Assembly: GCA_011037195.1 (NCBI GenBank)
Contig: JAAEAF010003411.1
Location: forward strand, 1-64,000
Reading direction: 5' to 3'
From: Triatoma infestans
Lineage: Eukaryota; Arthropoda; Insecta; Hemiptera; Reduviidae
Length of the DNA: 64,000 bases
Shown here: positions 55,450 to 64,000 of the stretch, piece after piece
Position numbering within the stretch: the first letter of the stretch is position 1
Layout of the letters: each line of letters opens with the position of its first letter
The notes under the pieces: model-generated
Told to the model about the DNA's origin: nothing
Seen by the model: only the letters and a program-made list of their open reading frames with translations
Databases searched by the model: none
Made by a program: the position numbers and the translations under genes

Positions 55450-55931
55450 TGTGAATTTACCTTCAAAAAGTGTGTATTTTAGAACCAGGTATATTAAATC
55501 TGGTCATTGCTAGTAAGAAAACAAAGGTACTAAATCCCGTTAGGGTAACTCTTTGTATAAGAGAATTCCCCCGCGAGAGAGAGAGCAATTCCAAAGAATA
55601 GAGTCTGATATTATCTTTAAAAGGGTAAAGAGTACATAGTCTTAACCCAACCTTCAAACAACACAGTCTAAACTCAACTTTCAAGGAGGACGCTTCAGGA
55701 ATCGCTCTCTAAATATCAGTGCCAGTTTCACAATAAATTAAATAAGTTTATAATATCAAATAACTTGTAGTTATTATTTGATAGATTATATTTAATTCAC
55801 TCTACCAGTGTGTTCTTAATTATTCTTAATAATTCTATCTCTTAACCGTATATACAAACAAACACAAGCCCTTTTCGCTAAAACGCTACGCCACAAGCTA
55901 CCTATACACACATCCACACCAATTACATTAC
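55450..55931 (+). repeat. LTR-like repeat E, second subfamily
   Basis: Right half AGGAATCGCTCTCTAAATAT, AACTTGTAGTTATTATTTGA, CACAAGCCCTTTTCGCTAAA is typical E; the left half matches 18835-18960 instead of the TGTGATGG type. Confidence 0.6.
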
Positions 55932-55984
55932 AAAATTATCCAGTGCTAACACTCTAAAACAACCCAAAATCACAATCACTCCTT

Positions 55985-56175
55985 CATTAGAGAGGAGATC
56001 ACGTGGCCATTGTCTTCAAGAAGCTCGTCTTCGAGGGCTTGGGTTACTTTAACAATAAGAGATATATTTAGGTCAATTATTGTAGTTTGTTGGAGATGTA
56101 AAAAGGATCGTTTCGATGAGACGGAGGATTATGGATTATAATACTTGGATTCTGTGGGGATTTGAGCGTTGATGA
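55985..56175 (-). pseudogene. Possible Jockey-type LINE end fragment
   Basis: Minus-strand DLNISLIVKVTQALEDELLE (56010-56075), preceded in another frame by PFYISNKLQ, recalls the NDLKIPYVSEAVK end of 8820-10452. Short and weak. Confidence 0.35.
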
Positions 56176-56179
56176 ACTC

Positions 56180-56599
56180 GATCACGAAATAATGATAAAA
56201 AGAAAACAATCTATGATACAAAATTATTATAAAATTAAAAAAAAAAAAGACGTTACTCTAAAAAATGAAATTTAATGGCTTAAAAAGGTTAAATAAAAGT
56301 CATAAATATAGAAGTTCTTTGATATCAGTTAAAAAGGTAGTTAAATTCTTTAAAGGAATGAAATAAAATGGAACTGTCATGAGTAAAGGAAATATTTACT
56401 TAAATAGATACTACTTTAGAAAAAACAGAAATTGTTTGATAACTTTTCTTATAAGTTATAAGAGAAGGACAACTACCACTCTTAGTTAGATCAATAAAAG
56501 GGGCCAACAATTTATTCTTCAATACTATTGTTTTATGCTTTATATTTTGTCAGATCTCTCTCCAATTCTTTATTTTGTCACCTTTGTTTTTTAACAAGT
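56180..56599. other. AT-rich stretch, no gene seen
   Basis: No feature recognised. Confidence 0.45.
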
Positions 56600-58000
56600 A
56601 ATTGACTTACTTACTTATTTACTTATATCGATTTCTTCCTACTCGTAAGAGTTTCGTTTAGGTCATGGCACTCCTCCACTTCTCCAGTCATACCAGTCCT
56701 CGCCAGCCAAACCGCATTCCGCCATCTTCTCCAGGATTCCATCCCCCCATGTTTGCCGTGGTCTTTCTCTCTTTTTTCTACCTGGAGGCACCCATCCGTA
56801 GATCCTATTTGGCCACCTAGTCGGTGCCATCCTCCTCATGTCACCGTACCAACTCAATTTCTTCTTCGCTAAATTCTTTGTAATATTCTCACTTACTTCC
56901 ATCACTTCTCTTATCCTTTCATTTCTCATCTTATCCATCTCAGAGATCCATCTCAGAGATCCATCTCTTCTCATGTTTCTCAGTGATCGTCCCCAAAAAT
57001 CCATCTCCACATTTTTCACTTCTCCTTAATTTTGCTGGAGACGGTTCACGTTTTCGCTGCAAACAGCGAGATTCCTTTGATTATTGAGTGGAAAAAAACA
57101 TGTTTTTTTTCTTTTGAAATGGTCGTATTCCATAGCACCGAATGCAACATTTTTATAGCTTTCCTTGCATTTGCAATTCTTTTAAGTGCCTCCATACTGG
57201 ATCCCCCATTTTATTTATCGTTGATTCCAAATACACAAACTGCTCTATCTTCTGTCACGTCCCCTATAGCCATATATTCTTTTTTAATGAAATTCATGTT
57301 CAGACCCCATTTCTTATACACTTCATTAAATTTCTTGTCATGAATTCCAAATCCTTCTTCTCATAGGCGATCACTACTTGGTCCACATTGACCAGATACA
57401 CTCGTTCCCAATTGGCACTCCCATTTCTTTACAGTTCTTATTCCATTCAACCATTGCTCTTTCCAGAGAGATTTTAATTAGAGCTGGTGATATGCAGCAC
57501 CCTTGCTTCAATCCTTTACTGCCTTCAAAACGCCCAGATAATCTTTCCCTATCTTAACTTGGTACTTTAAAACTGGGTACGTTATCGTAGGCTTTATCTA
57601 GGTCTATGAAGGCTACATGCAACTCTTTACTTCTTGCGATTAGTTTTTCTATCATTTGCCTCATGACAAATATGTTATCCACGCAATATGAAGCCACTCT
57701 GTTCTTCCGGTGTGTAATAACTATTTTCCAAATGATCTCTGAGAATCTTTCCTAAAATTCGGGTGATAGAATTTTGAACATGTATTCCTCTGTATTCCTC
57801 AATAGAGAAAAGTCATCTTTTCTTCTTATTTTGTGAATAGTTGAAATGAATCCTAGTCTAAGATCTTCTGGTAAATATCCTTTCTCTAAAATTTGGTCAA
57901 ATAAATCTTTCAATGCCTTCACCAATGCAAAGCCTCCAACCTTCAATAGTTCCATGGGTATATTACTAAGTCCTAGAGCTTTTCCCTGTTTTTGTCTCTA
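56600..58000 (-). pseudogene. LINE reverse transcriptase (RTE/endonuclease-reverse-transcriptase type), broken
   Basis: In minus orientation: IPMELLKVGGFALVKALKDL (about 57895-57960) with GYLPEDLRLGFISTIHKI (57835-57895), the start of the reverse transcriptase; then, after several frame breaks, KKEYMAIGDVTEDRAVCVFG (57200-57290); then one 118-codon open stretch (56663-57019) with RISEMDKMRNERIREVMEV-type helix, KKLSWYGDMRRMAPTRWPNR, GWVPPGRKKRERPRQTWGDG and GLAGEDWYDW, the standard LINE C-terminus. The 3' end runs into (TAAG)n-like microsatellite 56602-56625, typical of LINEs that lack poly-A. The catalytic YADD was not found. Confidence 0.78.
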
Positions 58001-58009
58001 TCAATCCTT

Positions 58010-58800
58010 TCTCCTTGGGGCATCCCTATGCTACCAGCTCCGTCCAAAAGTTGTGGATTGTGGAAAGGCGTAGCCTAACGAATAACCAGCCGCGGACAAG
58101 GGGAGGCACTTCGGAGGGAAGGTGTCACAGGCAGTTCTAGTAAAAGCCTTACAACACGATGATGACGTAGGCTAGTATCGAGTGGGTACCACCACCTTAA
58201 ACTACATGTATGTCCTCGGGAGAGAAGGGAATATTATACGGGGTGGATGAGACTCCTAAATCGAGGCGACGATAACTTATCAAGGGGGAAAAGAGACCCC
58301 GAAATAAAATACCCGGTCCTCCAGGTTTGGGGGGTATACGTTGGCTCCGCCCTCCAATTACTCAAACATCAAATTGCGAAAAAAGATCAAGAAAGAGAGA
58401 ATCGGATGGTTAAAAAGCAAACGTCAAGGAAGAAAGGAAACGGACTATACGTTACGGAACAGGGAATATAAGAAGTCTTTTTAGCCCCCTCCCACAAAAA
58501 ATGGTTTGAAATAGAGCTGGGAAAAAAGAAACCTTAATGTGATTGTATTGATGGAGACCAAAAGGAATGGAAGGGGGCAGGAGTCTTGGGGAGAGAATGA
58601 GCATGTATGGAGTGGGGTTGAACGATAGGTGAGTGTGATGAGAGGTGTTTCAGTGTACTGGTTATGAAGAAATGGTGGAATTATTTAAGATTATTTAATG
58701 GAAGGAAATTAATGAAAAACTGGATGGAATTAGAGGTGCAAGACAGGAAAATAAGAAAGAATAATTGGAGCTTAAAGCCCAGATGAAGATGATATTACGA
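58010..58800 (+). pseudogene. LINE 5' end: GC-rich leader and broken endonuclease start
   Basis: 58010-58500 is GC-rich leader-like sequence (CCAGCCGCGGACAAGGGGAG). From 58530 the frames give IDGDQKEWKGAGVLG / METKRNGRGQESWGENEHVW and SGVER, which resembles the E-T-K...WSGV block of LINE apurinic endonucleases, then IIGAYSPDE-like debris. It faces the LINE at 56600-58000 head to head. Low information, strongly broken. Confidence 0.5.
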
Positions 58801-59450
58801 TTTTAGAGACAATAGTAAAAGGTTACTGATAAAAATTAAAAAAGTAGGGTTATTATATTTTAGTTTCTTTTACTATTACACAAGTAGTTACAAACAGTAA
58901 ACATCCATCACTTCTCCGTACTACTGCAATACACCTTCCCCCACCACTATGCAAACTGTGAAAGAAGGTGGTGCTAAGAGAAGCGGTCAGATTTCGCTCA
59001 ACAGCTGCATAATAAATGTTGCTAGTCCATTGACTTCTTGTGCCAATTATTACTGTTATTCTATTGAATGGATATTCTTAATGGGAAGATACCCATGCTA
59101 AATTATCAAAATTAAATTATTTATTGTTATTATTAAATGGGCTGTCTTTTTGATGTACCTGGGGTTTTCCTAGTTCAAAAATCAATGTAATATTGGAATT
59201 TCATAATAATAGTACCATCAAAAATCAACGAAGAGAAAAACACTCAATAAAAACCTTAAAACAAATTATATTTATTTTCCTAAAATAATTAATTAGCCCA
59301 TACTTGTTATTAAATACGGATTGTGAAGATTTACTGAAAAAAAAATCAATTGAAATATTTGAAATCTAGTGTCACATTATTTTCTTTTATGAAACTTTAT
59401 CCACAATTTTTCTCATAAGATATGGTGTGATAAGTGAATTGTTTTTTTAC
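58801..59450. other. AT-rich stretch, no gene seen
   Basis: No feature recognised. Confidence 0.45.
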
Positions 59451-60412
59451 TTTCTCTTACTCCTAGTAAAATTTTCGATATCGAGTTTTCACCGGAAATA
59501 TCCGTTTTGAGGTCCCCTGAATCCAAAAATTGGTTTTTAGCAAATGGTCTGTGTGTGTGTTGTGTATGTGAACAGCATAGTTCAAAAACGAAAAACCGTA
59601 GAAAGTTGAAACTTGATATCCCGTCTACGTATCAGCATGGCATCTGACAGTGGGTCATCTGTCAAAATTCCTCAACCGGAAGTACCACTTTACTTATTGG
59701 TTTTTTTACTATTTTGCGATTATCTCAAAAATGGCTCCAACGATTTTCTTCAAACTTGGAATATCAACTACACATACAAAGTGCTACAACTTTTATTTGA
59801 AACATTTCTCTGGGAAAATTCATTTAAGGGCAGTTATGGGGGAGAGGTAGGGTTAGGTTTTCATCTAAAGTGCTATTTCAGTTTATTAAACAATTCTATC
59901 ATCTAAATAATGTTAATTAGAATTAAATGTGTTGTTGAAATTCCGAGTTTGATAAAAATCGGATGACCGGAAGTGCGTTTACTTTGCCACTTTACTAAGG
60001 GATTTTTTTCACTTTTTCACGATTTTCTCAAAAATGGATCCGACGATTTTGTTCAAACTTTATATATTAACTACTCATACAAAGAGCTACAACTTTTACT
60101 TAAAACATTTCTCTAGGAAAATTCATTTAATGGCACTTTTAGGGGAGGGGTGGGGTTATGTTTTTCTCTTAAGTGCGATCATAGTTGATTATACAATTCT
60201 ATCATCCAAACAAAATTAATTAGAAATAAATGGATGACCAAAATTCCGAGTTTCAAGGAAATTAGAGAAACCGGAAGTGCACTTTTACTGAACGGTTTTT
60301 TCAGTTTTCGTCGTATTTGAATTAATTTGGTACATAAACTATAAAATTTGTCAATTATAATTTTGATAACTGGAGTAAGAGAAAGTTGTGTGAGTGTTTC
60401 ACACCAGATTTT
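59451..60412 (+). repeat. Family A repeat, near-complete copy
   Basis: It is bounded by an inverted pair, ACTTTCTCTTACTCC at the left and GGAGTAAGAGAAAGT (60369-60383) at the right, followed by GTGTGAGTGTTTCACACCAG and poly-T. The first 120 bp contain TTTTCACCGGAAATATCC and GAGGTCCCCTGAATCC, then a (GT)n. Inverted termini and no coding suggest a non-autonomous DNA element. Confidence 0.65.
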
Positions 60413-61016
60413 TTTTATATATATTTGTGCCGTGCGTTTTGTGAAATATGTGTAATTTTAGTCCTGCCCAGTAATGGACACTTGAAAAATATTATTACAT
60501 TCATTATCACTTTTTGGCCTCAATAATCTTGCCTGATGCTCATTTATGAATGAAAACAAATACGATGGTAATAATAATAATAATAATAATAACTAATTGT
60601 AATGGAATAATTATCTCATTGCAAACAGCCGAAGGAAATGTCTTGTTGGGCCTCCTTTTAATTTCTTTCTGTTTTAGTTTCTTCCTTCCAGATTAGCTCA
60701 ATAAGGGTTAGAGCAATGGTCGACAAACTCGTCATCCAAAAGAGCCAAATATAAACAATACACAATTGAAGGTGATTCAAAGAGCCATTTTTTTTTTTAA
60801 CTTAAGCTTGGCTTTAGTAGAGACATTTTTATGGAAATAATTAGGACTAAAGGTACACTCTCGAGCTTGCCTTTGCTAAATATGTCTTAGTTCAACTAAC
60901 GGTACATTAAATAAAACTTGTATCATACTTATATAAAGATAATATCTATTTAAAAAATATAACAAGTTAAATAATATAAAACGTATCCTTAAAAAAAACT
61001 ACAATACTCCACTAAT

Positions 61017-62958
61017 TTATTTATTTTTATTTATTTATTACATACTCTTGTTATAGCCATTGGCATACAGAGGGGTTGGCCCAAAATATTTACAAATTGA
61101 AATTCATAAAAATAGATTGTATCATTTAACTTATTATAATACCAACTTTTATAATCTAATAGAATAAGGTAAACAGAATCGTAAATATTATAAGATAAAG
61201 AAGAATGAGATAAAAATAAAATAAATAAATAAAAAAAATAGATGTGTTTCTGTAAATGAATTAACTTAACAAATTTCTTAGTTTGAATGTATGTACACAA
61301 TATAGGTAGATATCATTTAATTTATCTAAATCACCTAGTTCAGAAAAGCTAAATAGGTGAATAAGTTTATCATTAAAGCTATAAAATGATGATCTATATT
61401 TGTTTAAGTATTTCTCTCTTAAAGATGCAAATCCCGGACAGCCAAGTATAAAATGTATCAAATCGTCAGAATTATTTAGTGAACAAAACTTGCAGAAATT
61501 ATCAGAAATAAAAGTATATTTCTTTCTATTTAAATAGACAACACCTTTCTTTTTGTAAGCTAATCGTAGTTGCGCTATCAATCTCAGTTTGTTGATATGT
61601 ATGTGATAACTAAGATAGATTTCTCTTATACTAAAATTACAAAGATTCCTGTAAATTACATTATATCGGCTGTTCAATACAGAGTTAATATCTTTACTAA
61701 AAAGGTGATTTTTAAATAATTCCAGCAGACTATTATAATTATCCCTGACCATTTTTGGACATTGGGCATGCCAGAGTAAATCAGAACCGATGGAAATAAG
61801 ATACTTACTGGGAGTTAAAACCCAATTAAATGGCATTGTGAAATGTTGTATTTCTACTAGTCTAGTGTAACATATTTTAGGGAGCCGGGATTCAGACATT
61901 TCTAATAGAGATTGCCACCAACCTAACATTTTTTTAAACATTTTGAATTGCGTGTGAATTCTACCGGTTTCAAGCCTGACAAAAGCGTCTGGTGTGGTTT
62001 TTGGTAGGTGAAGTAAAAGCTTCAAGAAACCCAACTGCCCCCTCTCCAAAATATGGCTGTATTCTGGACCCCAAACCTCTGCCAGGTACAATAAAATACT
62101 TTCTGAAACAGAATCATATAGATGAGCTTTGGTTTGCCAGTCGTCACTCTTACATGATTTGAATAATGATAAAACAGTGGAATTCGCTTTTACAGTCCTA
62201 GCCAAAAAATATTCACTAGATTTAAAGAATTTAGCAGAAGTGGAGAATAGGACACCCAGATAGTTAAAACTCTTAGTGTATTCAATAGGATGTGAGGCGT
62301 ACCACAGGGGCTTACTATCAGAAGAGCTCCCTCCTTTGGAAAAAATCATTGCGAAGGTTTTACTTATATTTACCTTAAGGGAATTTTCATCACAGTATTC
62401 CTTCAGAATATTCAGATTTTTTTGGGCAGATATCCAAGTAGATGAAAGCAGAACCATATCGTCTGCGTACAAAATCATGTGCAGATCCTTAATATTATTC
62501 AAGCCACTCCTTTGGAATTATGAGCAATGAAGTAGTCCACAATATCGGATACATACAAAGAGAAGAGAAGAGGGCTCAAAATCTCCCCATGCAGCACACC
62601 CCCGGAAATTGGAATCTCCCTTGAATTAGAACCACCGTCGGAAATAACCATTGATGCATTGTCATAGAGACTTATAATTAATTGTAAAAATTTCCGACTT
62701 AGCCCGAAATTATATAACTTAAGCCATATTTACAGTGCTCAATAGTATCGAATGCTCTCTTATAGTCTACGTACACAGCATGTACTTTACCTCTTTTAAA
62801 TCGAAGACTGGTATTTATAACTGTAGAGAGAGTAAAAACACAATCGCGACAACCCCTGTTTTTTCTGAAGCCCATTTGTTCTTCTGGTATTAACTGATTA
62901 GATTCAACCCAAGAATAGAGTCTATTATAAATAATACCAGTAAGGAGCTTAACTACAT
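61017..62958 (-). mobile_element. 5'-truncated LINE insertion with perfect 17-bp target duplication
   Basis: TACAATACTCCACTAAT occurs at 61000-61016 and 62959-62975, exactly flanking the insert. The 3' end (61017-61040, reversed) is an ATAAATAAA-type tail. The rest encodes reverse transcriptase and C-terminal domains. Confidence 0.92.
61261..62958 (-). pseudogene. LINE reverse transcriptase and C-terminal domain, two frameshifts
   Basis: The 5' part (62699-62958) reads IIYNRLYSWVESNQLIPEEQ, MGFRKNRGCRDCVFTL and KVHAVYVDYKRAFDTIEH, the fingers and first catalytic aspartate. After a frameshift near 62715 comes GEILSPLLFSLYVSDIVDYF (62545-62605). After another near 62505 a long open frame (61261-62502, no ATG) holds MILYADDMVLLS with the intact YADD (62448-62480), SFNYLGVLFSTSAKF, ILLYLAEVWGPEY, then the C-terminal FCKFCSLNNSDDLIHFILGC (zinc knuckle, 61440-61500). 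Only two frame breaks in 1.7 kb: a fairly young insertion. The same family has relics at 22990-24020, 25495-25850 and 32470-33020. Confidence 0.88.
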
Positions 62959-63038
62959 TACAATACTCCACTAATGTGAACAATGGCCTTGCATTTCCTT
63001 GGAAAGTAAGGGTAAGTCAGGTTTGTGTGTTGTTGTTT

Positions 63039-63344
63039 TTAAGTTACCATGGCATACAGAAGTTTTTTAACAAAGGCTAACGTCGCTTTGCTGTTTCTAA
63101 AGTCTTTGAACCAGCCGAGATAAGCTTCCTTCATATTTAACAGTAGTGTTCTGAAATAGCAAATGTCAATATTAGACTTATTTTCTTGACAATATTTCAA
63201 TAAGCATGGAAAGTGAATCAGAGTTTCTCTTTCAAAATCTTCGGCAAAAAGCGACAATTTGTTTTCGAATAAAATTACTATAATAAGTACAAATAGTTGA
63301 AATAAATTTCGGTGAGGAGCAATTCGACGGAGATAATGATACAC
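63039..63344 (-). pseudogene. hAT transposase fragment
   Basis: About 100 codons: YHYLRRIAPHRNLFQLF, LFAEDFERETLIHFPCLLKY, MKEAYLGWFKDFRNSKATLA, nearly identical to 49076-49380. The frame ends at the internal deletion after AMVT. Confidence 0.85.
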
Positions 63345-63565
63345 ATGACTGCGAGCGACTATCCGTGCAATTGTTGGTTTTTAAAAATGTCCCTCTTTTC
63401 TGTAGGCTTGCGTTTCAAAAATGTTTACTCGTCTCTTACAAGGCAAGTTAATAAATAATATTCCGTGGTTGCACTAAACGTTTCGTGAAAGAGCCGCAGC
63501 AAAGGAGTCAAAGCGCCGCTTGCCGGCCTTTCGCGAGCCGCGTTTTGCCGACCACTGGGATAGAG

Positions 63566-64000
63566 GAAATAATTGAAATTGGGAGCGGTTTTACCAAGTC
63601 TAACATCTGATAGAAATAATGGACATTTTCCACGAAACGTCCCTTCAACTGTTGCGTACTATATGTCATCCTGTATCGTAGATTTATTTTTAGATGAAGA
63701 ATATAGATGATTAGAATATTTACAAAAATTTTCTATATTAAAAAATGAAAACTGATGAGAACTGCCTCCTCTGTTTCTGTTTCCAGGACGAGTCATATAT
63801 TTATTTATTGCCTGTTGTTATTTTATAAGATGAATTATCCAGGTTTCTTGTTCAAGTAGCGACGACATTTAAAACAAAAAATTAGAGAGAGGGAGAGAAT
63901 ATAAAAAAAATCCTAATAACACTTTGCTAAAATGGAATCCAATAGAATAGCAAGGGAACAAATACGCACGAATAGCTGAGTTAATATTAGTGATATCCTG
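63566..64000. other. AT-rich stretch, no gene seen
   Basis: No feature recognised up to the window end. Confidence 0.45.

Larger units (their letters stand above)
60714..63557 (-). mobile_element. hAT transposon split by a LINE, 8-bp target duplication
   Basis: The ends CAATGGTCGACAAACTCG (60714) and GCGTTTTGCCGACCACTG (63540-63557) match the family at 48867-50109, flanked by GGTTAGAG and GGATAGAG (7/8). Relative to that copy it has lost roughly 400 bp between GCCATGGTAAC and AAAACAAC, so it was already non-autonomous before the LINE arrived. Confidence 0.85.

Overview
The window is nuclear DNA from an insect. It is AT-rich and made almost entirely of transposable-element debris, with a single recognisable host coding exon. 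The evidence for an insect is the element repertoire (Jockey-type, R1-type and R2-type LINEs, hAT transposons, repeats of the kind found in Penelope-like elements), a nuclear copy of mitochondrial DNA that reads sensibly only in the invertebrate mitochondrial code, and an exon that looks like an arthropod ionotropic glutamate receptor. A hemipteran is my guess, not a demonstrated fact.

Host gene: the minus-strand block 20094-20246 (153 bp) has good splice sites and encodes the start of the ligand-binding amino-terminal domain of an AMPA/kainate-type glutamate receptor. Its boundaries are both phase 1. I found no convincing neighbouring exon, so much of the window probably lies in long introns of that gene.

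Layout, left to right. 1-5.6 kb: a family A repeat, a mitochondrial insertion (ND4 + tRNA-Ser) sitting in one arm of an inverted repeat, and an LTR-like repeat. 5.6-12.5 kb: two Jockey-type LINE relics and two inverted copies of a palindromic, hammerhead-ribozyme-like element. 12.5-20 kb: LTR relics, a dated LINE insertion and a GC-rich poly-A-tailed retroposon. 20-31 kb: the receptor exon, a 913-bp palindromic MITE, eroded LINE reverse transcriptases and a second family of ribozyme-like inverted repeats. 31-40 kb: tRNA-derived SINEs, an R2-type LINE with a restriction-like endonuclease, and a LINE with an open RNase H reading frame inserted into an older LINE. 40.7-43.9 kb: a large nested foldback. 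46-50 kb: two hAT elements, one carrying an R1 LINE. 51-56 kb: SINEs and LTR copies. 56-64 kb: more LINE pieces, a nearly complete family A copy, and a hAT element split by a LINE with a perfect 17-bp target duplication.

Nothing except the glutamate receptor exon looks like a working protein gene. The elements do not form a pathway; their nesting gives relative insertion ages. The most unusual recurring signal is a hammerhead-like fold, (C/T)TGAN(G/A)A, one base, hairpin, GAAAC, which appears in four unrelated repeat families, mostly as divergent inverted pairs.
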